A program made the position numbers and the translations under genes. From positions 16,321,549 to 16,385,548 of the forward strand of contig NC_062990.1 in the NCBI RefSeq assembly GCF_023078275.1: 64,000 nt of DNA, given 5' to 3'. The notes under the pieces were generated by a model, which saw only the letters and a list, made by a program, of their open reading frames with translations, was not told the DNA's origin and ran no database searches. This DNA comes from Leguminivora glycinivorella. Its lineage: Eukaryota > Arthropoda > Insecta > Lepidoptera > Tortricidae. Positions 31,955-43,006 of the stretch are shown piece after piece; positions within the stretch are counted from its first letter, which is position 1, and the number at the start of each line of letters is the position of its first letter.

Positions 31955-32250
31955 CACCCTGTTTTTATTGAATTCCGTTAACTTTAAGGGATGGTTCTTT
32001 AGATCAAATACAATTAATTTCTCTAAGAAACTAGCGTCTTAACTCTTACGGTTATTGAGTTATCACGTGTGTGATAGCCTTTACCACTTCCTAATGTTAT
32101 TTGTTTTGGCATGTGCCATCAATCACTTGACACGAACTTGAATATTATTTTTAAGGGTCTCTCACACTAATTAATTCATTTATTACGTATGAAAACGTTA
32201 AAAAATTTTTTTGGCGAATTTAACTAAAAGTGATATACAGGGTGGTGCCT
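31955..32250. repeat. ACACCCTGT...ACAGGGTGG repeat, copy 1
   Basis: It has inverted outer words (ACACCCTGTTTT near 31961, ATACAGGGTGG near 32235) and a body shared with 49945-50345 in inverse orientation (for example GAATTCCGTTAACTTTAAG, CATGTGCCATCAATCACTTG, GGGTCTCTCACACTAAT). It is a non-coding, MITE-like family. Confidence 0.55.
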
Positions 32251-32334
32251 GATAACGAACCTAACGACGTGTCGAATTTAACGAAAAGAAAAAAAAACGC
32301 GGTGTATACACCTTCGTATACGTTCTTTTATTTT

Positions 32335-32640
32335 CACCACTTTTATGAAATGTGATATTTTTGAAAAAAAAAATGGTATTTCTACTCAAAATCACTAGCT
32401 TTTTCAAACGTAGTAGTTGAAAAAATTGTCTCATACGATTTTTTCTTATTTTGTTACCATTTCCCGTACATGTTGTGTGGGGTAACAAAAGAGGAAAGTA
32501 ACAAAAATGTATGGAAATTTCGGGACACTTTGTCTCCCAGTGAGATTAAAAGTACCTACTCGTGATTCTGAGTACAATTGACCTAAAATTCCCTAAAAAA
32601 AATGAAAATAAAAAAGTGGCAAATAAAGTAATGCTCAGTT
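32335..32640. mobile_element. GAGCATT-type MITE, degraded copy
   Basis: It matches the complete copy at 53101-53416 over most of its length (for example TTGTTACCATTTCCCGTAC, GGGGTAACAAAAGAGGAAAG, GAGTACAATTGACCTAAAAT). The right end AGTAATGCTC survives and the left end is eroded. Confidence 0.7.
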
Positions 32641-33040
32641 AGTTATTATGTCAAAGGTCACACCCTGTGATAAAATTATTAGCGCAAAGAAAATGATCTT
32701 TTCCGGAAACATTATCATGTTACTAAATGATCCATGTACCTTTCAAAATCACATTTCTATTATTTATACCCGCAATAATTCTCGACTAGTAAAAACGCCG
32801 ATAAAGAAAAGGGGAGGGTGGGGCAATAACGGCTCTATCTTTATTACCGGCAGCTACGTGCGTCCCCTATCTCCTCTTTTATTGGGTTTATAGTGTATTT
32901 AATGTCACGTCTTGTTGTTGAAATATTGTCGCATTTGTGATACGATTTGACGTATTGACAAGTTATTTCATGGTATAACTACATTTAACTTTTATTATTT
33001 CCGCATAATTGCGCAAAAGGCTACTTTTTGTTAATTATAA
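32641..33040. other. Non-coding stretch
   Basis: An open frame of 81 codons (32648-32893) has no recognised motif, and no splice or codon evidence supports it. Confidence 0.3.
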
Positions 33041-33100
33041 ATGGGCTTACTCTTGGCCACAGACTAGCCAAAGGCAAAGACGTGGCCTACGATTTAGAAA
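33041..33100 (+). repeat. GGGCTTACTCTTGGCC repeat, truncated copy
   Basis: AATGGGCTTACTCTTGGCC and AAAGGCAAAGACGTGGCC match 49502-49627 and 51273-51375 (inverse). The longer copies encode a short piece with GVSSPRRCLF, perhaps a LINE-derived 3' region. Confidence 0.55.
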
Positions 33101-33254
33101 AAAATATTCAACATACAGGAGATTTATTTATTCATTTGCAATAATTGAAGGAGTAAATATACCTACATAATTATAATATATCACAATAAATAAATTTTCA
33201 TATAGGATGATTTACTATGCCAGGATAAGTGTTAAACATAAATTGATATAAGTA

Positions 33255-33337
33255 CCTCCAACCCTTCTAGTGTATCGGGTGTCCATGGTTGGCATTTATC
33301 GCTTACCAGGCAAACTGTCTGCTCGTTTCTACCATAA
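33255..33337 (-). repeat. LINE 3' fragment (GCAAACGAGCAGAC type)
   Basis: On plus it reads TGTCCATGGTTGGCATTTAT, CGCTTACCAGGCAAACTG and TCTGCTCGTTTCTACC. It is inverse to the copy at 11632. Confidence 0.5.
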
Positions 33338-34070
33338 AAATAATACAAAAGTCAAATAATAAATCCGAAAAGTAACCCGTAATTTTAATACCACAACATT
33401 ATTAAAACACCAAAACATTATACATATAAGCTTTCCCAAGTTACATTTAAAATTTCATTGCAAATAAATCTCAAATAAATTACCCACATTAAAATAAGGC
33501 AACAAGCTACCCGCAAAAATGTAATCATTTTCATTAATAACTGCGTACATTAAAATACATTTCATTAAATCAAGATATTTTATTCAAATGCACCCCTTAA
33601 CATTTTAATTCCTACTAATCTTTGCTTCAAGTAAATCATAACTTGAAGGGGCGCTTTATGCAGGGGTGATAAAATCATTATTAAATATTTGGGTATCACA
33701 ATTGATATCCTAAATGTAATTTTAATGGGGTCATAAAAATACTGCACATAAAAGTATTGAAAAGTAAGTAAATAAGTTCAATTTTAGGACTTTTTCTTGT
33801 AAAAGGTACCATGTTGTCGCTTCTATGAGAACGAAAGTATGAATTTATTAATATCCTGTTAAAACATTCTTCTGCTTAAGTGACACTTTGGTTGAGAACA
33901 TCACATTTGTTGGTTTTTCCATTTAGAAATTAATTTCAAAAAGAGTAAAGTCGTGTATCTCTTATCGAGTAAAAAGTCAAATATCAATATTTGTATGCAT
34001 CGCATCGCCCCTTCTTAAGAAATGTATAGAAGGCTATTACTGAATCCGTGAGCTCCATCTTAGACTCTGT
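33338..34070. other. AT-rich quiet stretch
   Basis: No gene, array or repeat end is recognised. Confidence 0.35.
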
Positions 34071-34074
34071 CTTC

Positions 34075-34140
34075 ACTTCCCATCAGGTGTGACTAGGGTC
34101 AATCGCCGATCAGTCCATAATAAAAAATAAAAAAAAAGTA
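34075..34140 (+). repeat. Retroposon 3' tail fragment
   Basis: CTTCCCATCAGGTGTGACTAG then GCCGATCAGTCCATAATAAA and an A-rich tail resemble a widespread lepidopteran LINE 3' end. The identification is from resemblance only. Confidence 0.4.
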
Positions 34141-34449
34141 TTCTGATTTCTGACGCCGGGAGCAGAATCGTACTTTGCTCACAAAAGAAACACGTGCCAG
34201 CTATGAAAAGGAAGTTCCTTTCAAAAAGAACAGTTAATATTATTTTAAATTGAAAAACGCCACAAGACATTGTTATACAACGAATACTTTACGTAACATT
34301 TCGGGAAATATTGATGGCAAAATTCCATTTGAAGATCTTATTACAAGTAATTACTTACTAGTTATAATATTATGTCAGTAACATTTTCTTTCGGAAGGCA
34401 TTTATGAATCCAAAAAATAGGGTGCAGCTTCATGTCAATTACTTATTAA

Positions 34450-34670
34450 ATAACCTAACCACAAAATTAAAATTTTGAAAAACCCCCGACATAATGGACT
34501 GATTTTCATGAAACATGGCTAAGAACACTCCCGACTAACTCAGTTTAAAAAAAAAAACTAAATCCAAATCGGTTCATCCGTTCGGGAGCTACGCTGCTAC
34601 AGACAGACACACAGACAGACAGACAGACAAACACGTCACCCCGTCGTTTTTGCGTCGGGGGTTAAAAAAA
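34450..34670 (-). repeat. Family A, copy 10 (two small deletions)
   Basis: The GACCGCGAC block is shortened to GACATAATGG and the GTCAAACTTATAACA words before CCCCGTCG are missing. Confidence 0.8.
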
Positions 34671-35134
34671 ATACTTATTAACTACTCACGTGATTTGGAT
34701 TTTCACAAAAGACACCCTTAACTGCTTCGACATAAAATTAGTCAAAAATTTCCATACCCCGCTATGTAGCCACAGCTACTGTAAGCAATTCAGAGGTGTG
34801 TAAGCTTGTAGCCCTAGTTATTGGAAGCATGTGAGTGGTTATAAATCATCTAAACATTTCATTTGTGGTCTAGCAAACAATTTGCCTTCGTAAAGCGATT
34901 TTCGTTGCCAATTATACGCTCTTTCTTAAAGGTTCCGTCGTCCCGGTCCGGAAATACCGCAGGCGACAGTTCATTCCAGTTTAGCTGTGCGAGGCAGGAA
35001 GTTTCTAGCGAAACGCACAGAGGACCAACAATCTAAGTGATTCTTGGTATGCATTTTGTACCATTTGGCGTTGGAACTATAGTTCCAAGAGATTCCAGCA
35101 CTCACTCATCTATTATGAAATTTCATGCTACAAA

Positions 35135-35225
35135 TAGTACAAATACAAATCATTCATGCAGCAAATAGGCCACAGGGGTACTTTTATAATATACAAAATA
35201 CTTATTCAAAATTGAATTTAAAATT
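35135..35225 (-). repeat. LINE 3'-UTR fragment (as at 11132)
   Basis: CAGCAAATAGGCCACAGGGG and ACTTTTATAATATAC on plus. The preceding ACAAATACAAATC is the simple tail. Confidence 0.5.
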
Positions 35226-35458
35226 ACAATTGATAATAACACCTAATGTATAAAGCTATTACAATTAGAGATGCATAAGGTCTCTAAATTTTGAATTACA
35301 ACTAAAACTATACATAATATAAAAAGTGCAAAAACATAGGTACAAAACAGTCTAAAACAATATTAGATGTGCAAATAATGATGCTTAGTCTTATTTTCTA
35401 AAATCATGAATCACTGACACTGAATTTTTGAGATATCGCATTTCTAATATCTAACCAT

Positions 35459-35869
35459 CATCATCCTCCTCGCGTTATCCCGGCATTTGCCACGGCTCAT
35501 GGGAGCCTGGGGTCCGCTTTGACAACTAATCACCTCCGCCCGGGATAAGTCCGCCTACATTGTATATTACTGACTCTGTAACTGTGTCTCTTTTGTTTCC
35601 TTTATGTACAATAAAGCTTATACATACATACATACTAATCACAAGATTTGGCGTAGGCACTAGTTTTTACGAAAGCGACTGCCATCTGAACTTCCAACCC
35701 GAAGGGTAACTAAGCCTTATTGGAATTAGTCCGGTTTCCTCACGATGTTTTCCTTCACCAAAAAGCGACTGGCAAATATCGAATGACATTTCGCACATAA
35801 ATTCAGAAAAACTCATTGGTACGAGCCGTGTTCGAACCCACGACGCTCTTACCGCTAGGCCACCAGCGC
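35459..35869 (-). mobile_element. tRNA-derived SINE, 17-bp duplication, split by a LINE tail
   Basis: It is the same family as 22801-23091. TTCTAATATCTAACCAT is duplicated at 35442-35458 and 35870-35886. Box B (TGTTCGAACCC on plus near 35829) is recognisable. The body is interrupted at ACTAATC by a 100-bp insert. Confidence 0.85.
35534..35633 (+). mobile_element. 5'-truncated LINE tail nested in the SINE
   Basis: The insert CTCCGCCCGGGATAAGTCCG ... TTTATGTACAATAAAGC ends in a TACA/CATA simple tail. ACTAATCAC is duplicated at 35525-35533 and 35634-35642. It has the AATAAA signal and tail expected of LINE retroposition. Confidence 0.8.
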
Positions 35870-36228
35870 TTCTAATATCTAACCATTAATGGCAATTCAA
35901 CACGAGTAAAAACAATCGTCATTGTAAATAAATCGATATAAAAGTAAGGAATTAACACCAAACCACAAAACATAATAGCCCTCCGGATTCCGACAAACAA
36001 TTAATTTCTCGTATTTATTTCCACGAAAATAAGCGATATATTTCCGTAAAACGTTTTTCCTTTCTAGCCGGATTGACTGTAAATGTAAATAAATGGAAAA
36101 TAAATTGAATTTGCCAGTAATTTTGGCGTTTGAAGTGTATTTGGTCCCGTTGAGAGAAACATCGCTTAATGTATTTTTGCATTTGTAATTGTGAAGTATT
36201 TTTCTTTGCTGGCGCTCGATAAGCTTTA

Positions 36229-36342
36229 GTGCGTTTTCAATTATCCGATCCGCGCGATATCGAATGTAAGACCGATATCCCATATATTTACGCCGCCATC
36301 CTTCCTACTTCCGATATCGGATCGGATAATGTGAAAACGCAC
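36229..36342. mobile_element. 114-bp TTA-target MITE (GATATCGGA type), copy 2
   Basis: The ends GTGCGTTTTCAATTATCCG and CGGATAATGTGAAAACGCAC are flanked by TTA at 36226-36228 and 36343-36345. An open frame of 128 codons on the minus strand (35897-36283) overlaps its left half and is probably fortuitous. Confidence 0.75.
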
Positions 36343-36775
36343 TTACGGGGCGCGTAGACAACATGATAATCACTCACGCGTAGCGTGTCGTAGTTGTCTG
36401 ACTGCTAAGCAAACTATTGGTAGTATTGGTATCTTGTTTACGCTGCTAGCTAAGTCGATAAATATACAGAGTAATTCGGGAGACGCAAGCAGGATCAAAT
36501 CTGCGTATTCAGTAATTTATAATCAGCTTTGTATATTCGTCTTGAGTTAAAAGTTAGTTCCTACAGGTAAATAATAAATTTATTTGCGAAATGTATTCCT
36601 GTCCTCTAATAACGAAACCTCCTGTCATTTTTGAAAAAAAATATATTTCTGACAAATGTTGAAATAACAGTCAAAGAGATTCTGTTTTGATTAATTAACT
36701 GTTGTAAAGTAGGTATTCATTATCTATTGTATATGATAATTAATCCTAACAGTTAAAAACTATTAAAGCTTGACT

Positions 36776-37034
36776 CTTTTTAACCCCATACGCAAAAACG
36801 ACGGGGTGTTATAAGTTTGACGTGTCTGTCTGTGTGTATGTCTGTCTGTCTGTCTGTCTGTCTGTGTGTGTCTGTCTGTGGCATCGTAGCTCTCGAACGG
36901 ATGAACCGATTTTGATTTAGTTATTTTCTCTGAAAGCTGAGTTAGTCGGGAGTGTTCTTAGCCCTGTTTCATGAAAATCGATCCACTATGTCGCGGTCGG
37001 GGGTTTTTTTCAAAGTTTTAATTTTGTGGTTATT
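36776..37034 (+). repeat. Family A, copy 11
   Basis: The copy is full-length. The first hairpin is mutated (AACCCCATACGC). Confidence 0.85.
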
Positions 37035-37042
37035 AAACTAAC

Positions 37043-37107
37043 AACCTAACAGACAGACAGACACGTCATACTTATAACACCCCGTCGTTTTTGCGTCGGG
37101 GATTAAA
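37043..37107 (-). repeat. Family A fragment in inverse orientation
   Basis: Only the microsatellite end and the hairpin remain (CAGACACGTCATACTTATAA, CCCCGTCGTTTTTGCG). With copy 11 it forms a tail-to-tail pair 9 bp apart. Confidence 0.75.
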
Positions 37108-37499
37108 AACACTAGTAGGTAGTAGTTTTAGTCCTGATTTCGTCTCAAGACAAGAACCACCATGTATAAGAGCTTCGACATAAATCTTAACAGAGCCACA
37201 CTCAGCACTTCTCGCAGAAACGATAAAAGCCACTGTCTCCGCCATCTTTTCTTTATCTTTATTAAATGAACCCTTATTTAGACCGCTAATGGCTGGGGTG
37301 ATATTCGATCTCTAGTCTTGGGGCCTCTAGCCTCGTCCTGCCCAATGTGATTTATAAAGTACATGTTCCATTTTCCTTGTCATGAATGAAGAACGAAGGC
37401 TTATACTGTGTGTAATATTCAAATTAAGTATAATCAAAGACTTATATAACTCCGTATAGACGGATAAAGTCTAATAAGAAAAAAACCTCAAAGCTCTAG

Positions 37500-38086
37500 A
37501 AAAAACCGGCCAAGAGCGTGTCGGGCCACGCTCAGTGTAGGGTTCCGTAGTTTTCCGTATTTTTCTCAAAAACTACTGAACCTATCAAGTTCAAAACAAT
37601 TTTCCTAGAAAGTCTTTATAAAGTTCTACATTTGTGATTTTTTTCATATTTTTTAAACATATGGTTCAAAAGTTAGAGGGGGGGGACGCACTTTTTTTTA
37701 CTTTAGGAGCGATTATTTCCGAAAATATTAATATTATCAAAAAATGATCTTAGTAAACTCTTATTCATTTTTAAATACCTATCCAACAATATATCACACG
37801 TTGGGGTTAGAATGAAAAAAAATATTAGCCCTTACTTTACATGTAGGGGGGGTACCCTAATAAAACATTTTTTTCCATTTTTTATTTTTGCACTTTGTTG
37901 GCGTGATTGATATACATATTGGTACCAAATTTCAGCTTTCTAGTGCTTACGGTTACTGAGATTATCCGCGGACGGACGGACGGACGGACGGACGGACGGA
38001 CGGACGGACGGACGGACGGACGGACGGACGGACGGACAGACAGACATGGCGAAACTATAAGGGTTCCTAGTTGACTACGGAACCCT
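37500..38086 (+). repeat. Family B, copy 3, with long CGGA tract
   Basis: The copy is full-length. The GGAC/CGGA tract (about 37973-38036) has around 16 units, the longest of the three copies. Confidence 0.9.
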
Positions 38087-38089
38087 AAA

Positions 38090-38310
38090 AAGGTACGGTG
38101 GCCTAGATGGCGTTACACCTTTGTGAAACGCTCGGCTAGATGGCGCTAACATTTGACATTTTAAAACATATCAAGCTAACAATATGGGCCAAATTGTCAA
38201 AACTGAGGTTCAAAAGTACTAAGCTTGTGTCGAGAGATGGCAGTCTATGCACTGTGATTACACATTTTACTTTGACAGTAACTCTCTATAATACTCGATT
38301 CTCTTTGGTA
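38090..38310. repeat. Repeat shared with 50565-50720 (inverse)
   Basis: The shared words include GGTGGCCTAGATGGC-like ends, ATATCAAGCTAACAATATG, CAAAACTGAGGTTCAAAAG, AGAGATGGCAGTCTATGC and ACTGTGATTACACATTTTAC. It is non-coding and of unknown class. Confidence 0.55.
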
Positions 38311-38684
38311 TAGTATAAGATATCGTAACCTGTGGCGGCGGCGGTAATTAGAACCTACAGCGGCTGCTTGATAATCTTGTTTTCAAGTGTTCATTCATTC
38401 AAGATCGTATTACTAATTATTATCGGTGTCGAGCACTCATTAAAAAGTACTGAAATAATTATATATATTGGAGGACACCTTACACAGAACGAACCTATTA
38501 GCCCCAAACTAAGCATAGCTTGTACTATGGGCGCTAGTGACGTTATACTAGTATGTACATACCTACTTTAGATGTAGGTATACTTAGCTACATTATTAAA
38601 TGAACCCTTATTTAGACTGCTAATGCCCGGGGTGATATACGATCTCTAGTCTTGGGTCCTCTAGAAATCTAGGTATAAGGTAAT

Positions 38685-38856
38685 AACCTAACCACAAAAT
38701 TAAAATTTTGAAAAAACCCCGTCTGCCACATAGTAGCCCGATTTTCATGAAACATGGCTAAGAACATTCCCGACTAACTCAGCTTACAGACAAAAAAAAC
38801 TAAATCTAAATCGGTTCATCCGTTCGGGAACTACGATGCCACAGACAGACACACAC

Positions 38857-38903
<47 letters not shown>

Positions 38904-38948
38904 CGTCAAACTTATAACACCCCTTCGTTTTTGCGTCGGGGGTTAAAA
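38685..38948 (-). repeat. Family A, copy 12
   Basis: The copy is full-length. The GACCGCGAC block is altered to CCCCGTCTGCCAC. Confidence 0.85.
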
Positions 38949-38984
38949 ATAGCGACTACGATGTTATAATAGGTACACGTTTTT

Positions 38985-39145
38985 GTTTCCCGTGTGTTGA
39001 TGGGTTAATCATTTCACCACTCCTTTCCTCTAGGTGACGTAGAAGTCGACTGTGGGATATGGGTTCCATTGCATTGTGGCCTAGTAACCGGTTTCGTTTT
39101 CTTTCAACCCCACTTCAACCCCTTCATTGCCAAAAGTTGGGAAAT
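38985..39145 (+). repeat. Family M, copy 3 (degenerate)
   Basis: CCCGTGTGTTGATGGGTTAA, GACTGTGGGATATGGGTT and TTTCGTTTTCTTTCAACCCC remain. The GAGAGGCTGGCAACC part is lost. Confidence 0.65.
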
Positions 39146-39640
39146 ATGTGTATTAGTTTGAATCGACTAAAGCGTCAAGCGTTTGGTATATTTGTAATTC
39201 GGAAATACTGCAGGCGACGGATAATTAAAATACTACATATTATATTTAAAGTTGATCAAAGTAAAGCAATCAATAAAAATTATGCCTATAGGTACCTATA
39301 GTTATAATATCTATTTATTTTCTATATGTTTTATAATAGCATCAACTCGTATCCCATTATTCCTATTCTCCCAATCTCGAGCCTCCCTATCCTGTCGTTA
39401 TCACAATGATTCATTTCGACACGTCGACGCCTACAGACTACAAATGATTGCACAATCTGAGCATTGAGACACTTCGTTCAGTTTCCATTTTTTTTTCTTC
39501 TTTTTCTTATTTATTTAAAAAAAAATCTTTTCTTTTAGTTACTATTTTAATCGTAATATTTTGACCTTTGGAGACCCCATACATCTCTTAGGATAATAAG
39601 ATAACGAGATATGATACATAATATTGTCTTTTTTTGTGAC
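39146..39640. other. Non-coding stretch
   Basis: Nothing recognisable is present. Two short open frames carry no motif. Confidence 0.35.
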
Positions 39641-39644
39641 ATTC

Positions 39645-39800
39645 AGAGGCTTCGGCTTCGCCTCAAATTGTCACCCACGCTACTTACTTCGATCTGCGGC
39701 TTCGCTTGCTTGGGAGCCTCTCAGGGGCGCTCCGGGCCTTCGGCCACACGCGGAGCTCGGCCTTCAGCCTTCGCTGGTTAGTTACTGTGCCTCAATAGCG
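39645..39800. repeat. GC-rich CTTCGGCTTCGCC block, probably repetitive
   Basis: The block (GGCTTCGGCTTCGCCTC, GATCTGCGGCTTCGCTTGC, GGGCCTTCGGCCACACG) stands out in GC content and contains small GGCCTTCGGCC-type palindromes. I suspect an old lepidopteran repeat, but see no second copy here. Confidence 0.35.
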
Positions 39801-40214
39801 GTGGTCCACACAACGTTTCACTGACGCAGCCTACCCTAATTTTGTTTTTCTATTTGTTTTATTACTGCACCGAATTAACGAAATCTCAATATTGATATTC
39901 TCCTCGCGTGTCCGAGTCCCAAGTGCCCCAACTTCCCCTCTCCTGTCATCTGAGTAGAATGGGGATGAATGATTAAGATACGTCTACACCTTAGCTTACA
40001 ACTGATTGTGATTGTCTTTACAGGAATTTGAATTCTTAGAGCGATATCGAATGTCAAAAGCAAATGTCAAAGATGGTGCCTTTAATATCGGATCCTACAT
40101 CCGATATCGGATTCGATATCGCACACTTGTTTTAATCTGGTAATAATGCTAAGTAAGTTTTAAAAAGTCTGTAAAACTTTTTAATCGATATTATTTCTGA
40201 GAGGAGAGAGAGGG

Positions 40215-40275
40215 GGGGGGAGGCCTTTGCCCAGCAGTGGGACACAGTAGGCTCTGAGTAAATAAATAAATAAAA
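40215..40275 (+). repeat. RTE-type LINE 3' end with AAAT tail
   Basis: AGGCCTTTGCCCAGCAGTGG then GACACAGTAGGCTCTGAG and an AAATAAATAAATAAA tail. This is the end of the same LINE type seen at 57785-58295 and 60381-60460. Confidence 0.7.
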
Positions 40276-40395
40276 TTATTTCTCTATAATTTTCCGCAGA
40301 ATTAGCTTGGAGTCGTAAACTAGGGTGACAATATTTTTTGAAATTAATAACGTAATTTTCGTATTATAATTCCATTTGATATTTCAATTCTTTTT

Positions 40396-41114
40396 AGGGT
40401 TCCGTACCTCAAAAGGAAAAAACGGAACCCTTATAGGATCACTTTGTTGTCCGTCTGTCCGTCCGTCCGTCTGTCAAGACCCTTTTTCTTAGGAACGCGT
40501 GGAGGTATGAAGCTGAAATTTATATCAATTACTCAGGTCTACTGTCCCTTGAAGCTGTGAAAAAATCAAACTTCTAAGCCAACGCAATCAAAAGATACAG
40601 CCGTTTATGCCGCAAATTTTCGACACTTGCAAGGGAATCAAAACCTACAGGGTGCTTCCCGTGAACTCAGAATCTTGAAATTTGGTACGAAGCAACGTCT
40701 TATAGCATAGATAAAGGAAAAATTACGAAAACCATAAATTTTTAGTTACATCACATAATATATTTTTTTTTAATAATTTTAACCTTACTACCCATTTCCT
40801 CATAAACGTGTAGAGGTATTAAATTGAAATTCATACCAAATACTCAGGTCTATAATACCTTTAAGCTGTAACAAAATCAAACTTCTATGTCAACGCAATC
40901 AAAAGAAACAGCAATTTAAGCTGCATATTTTGAAACTCGCAAGTACTCGCAAGGGAATCAAAACCTAAAGGGTACTTCCAGTCGACCTAGTATCTTGAAA
41001 TTTGGCATGAAGCAACGTTTTATAGCACACATAAAGGAAAAATTCCGAAAACCTTAGGTTTGTACGGAACCCTCGGTGCGCGAGTCCGACTCGCACTTGG
41101 CCGGTTTTTTTTTT
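40396..41114 (+). repeat. GTCC-microsatellite repeat, family C, with internal duplication
   Basis: It starts AGGGTTCCGTACCTCAAAAGG, carries a short GTCC/GTCT tract (40448-40474) and ends TACGGAACCCTCGGTGCGCG with the hairpin GCGAGTC-C-GACTCGC then ACTTGGCCGGTTTTTT. The body is an imperfect duplication of about 300 bp (about 40481-40770 and 40787-41060, sharing ACTCAGGTCTA, CAACGCAATCAAAAGA and AAGGGAATCAAAACCTA). There is no coding sequence. Confidence 0.85.
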
Positions 41115-42508
41115 ATTGACTCTCTAATCAGTATATAAATAGTAGTTTATAAATACTAGCAGTAAATGTGTAAAACCTCATTTTCTAAGACATTATAAAC
41201 TTAATTTTATACCCACTTAAATATTCTACATTAAAAACGCCCTACAATCTACTTTTCATTGCAGCGCCAACATCTGTACTCACTGAGCTATGCTAATCTC
41301 TTTATCCAACTCAAATGCCCTCGACCTACACGCAGGGGAGAACGGGACACGTAGGGGAGAATTGCGATTACATTGTTAAGTCTGTCATGCGTTAACTATG
41401 TGACCTCATGTGACATTTATGTTGCAAATAGCCGTTTAGATTCAAAGTATACAAACCAAAAAAAACTGTCAGTGTATTTCGAAATCTGTGTTAAAAGAAA
41501 AAGTCGCTCAAAAAATATCATTTTTAGTGGATAAATAAATTTTGATAATTAAAACAATATCCAAAATATTTCGTACAAGTAAAAAAATAAAGTGAAAATC
41601 ATTAATCATTTTTTTGTGTTACAAAATGCTCCAAAATAATTACTACACTTTTTTGTCTAAATTATACAAAATTCAAATCAGACCAGTAACTAACTGAGGC
41701 CTTGAAAACTCCTAAGTACGATAATATGTCTGTTCCTCTCACATATTCAAGCATTACAGACATAAACAACGAATTTCGATTATCGGAGCTCAGTAATGCG
41801 CCCTCAAATCGCCCTAAATTGACACAGGGTAGAAACGAAGGGGAGAATTGTCGCAGCGTTGACAGTGTTAAGTCTGTGACGCGTGAAACCAGTGCGTCAA
41901 GGAGGTCACATTTGTATGTGTGGCTTGTTAAACACTGATTTAAATAGATTAGAAAAGGACACTTGAAGAGTGGCTACCATAAATTGGTAATACGATTACG
42001 TGACAGAAAATGATATTGTGAGAAATCGAACAGCGCTAAACAGTAAGTTTTACATATTTGGAAGGTTTTAATAGGCGCGTGCCAAAATAAAAAAATAAAA
42101 ATATGTATCTAGGTTAAATTTGCCAAGTTTAATACAAAAAGTATAACTTTTGTCATCAATGTCATAACGATTATCATACAATCCATTGCCCAGAAAAGTG
42201 TTAAGTTTGTCTAGTTCAATAAAATAAGTAAATTACAGAATTTGAATATTTAAAGCGTTTTCCATGAGTCACCTATAACTTATTCCCTACTGCAGTAACA
42301 ACCACCGTAACTTTGCAACATCTGTGTGTAGAGGACTGTGTCCTAATCTCCTTATCGTGGGGTCACCCGGGACGAATCCTGCCGTGAGTTATAGGATGTA
42401 CATACCGTCCGACAGTTTCGCTTTTTGTAGCTGACGTCATTATTACGTAAAATAGGGGTTGGACACGCAAAGTGTATAAGTAATATTGCAAGTATAAAAC
42501 AGAGTACT
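41115..42508. other. Mostly quiet stretch with one exon-like segment
   Basis: Outside 41760-41913 (see findings) no gene or repeat end is clear. A CRE-type TGACGTCA lies at 42432-42439. GGGGAGAATTG followed by TTAAGTCTGT occurs at about 41352-41390 and again at 41840-41877, a local similarity. Confidence 0.35.
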
Positions 42509-42510
42509 AA

Positions 42511-42767
42511 CCTAACCACAAAATCACAATTTTGAAAAAACCCCCGACCGCGACATAGTAGACCAATTTTCATGAAACATGGCTAAGACTACTCCCGACT
42601 AACTCAGCTTTCAGACAAAAAAAACTAAATCTAAATCGGTTCATCCGTTCGGGAGCTACGATGCCACAGACAGACACACACACAGACATACAGACAGACA
42701 GACACACAAACAGACAGACACGTCAAACTTATAACACCCCGTCGTTTTTGCGTCGGGGGTTAAAAAA
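42511..42767 (-). repeat. Family A, copy 13
   Basis: The copy is full-length (CTAACCACAAAATCACAATTTTG at its start). Confidence 0.85.
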
Positions 42768-42829
42768 TATCTTTATTTAAAGCACTGGCTTATGCCCACA
42801 AAATTGTGAAACCGTTTTTCGCGGCAAAA

Positions 42830-43006
42830 CGGAGCGACGAATTGACGTGATTTTTTAAGTGGAGATAGTTGAAGGGATGGAGAGTGGCATGGGCTACTTT
42901 TTGTCTCTTTCTAATCCCCCACTTGCCTAAAACGGGGGTGAAAGTTTGTATGGATCATTCCGCAATTTTCGAATTCAACGCGAGCGAGGCCGCGGGCAAA
43001 AGCTAA
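42830..43006 (+). mobile_element. Helitron-like family E, copy 2
   Basis: It lacks a clear TC start (5' truncated into GTTTTTCGCGGCAAAACGG) but has the 3' hairpin GCGAGCGAGGCCGCGGGC and ends AAAAGCTAA before T. Confidence 0.75.

Noticed and set aside
35897..36283. 128-codon minus-strand ORF
   Set aside because: It overlaps a MITE at its start, has no motif and no supporting signals; AT-rich chance frame is more likely.
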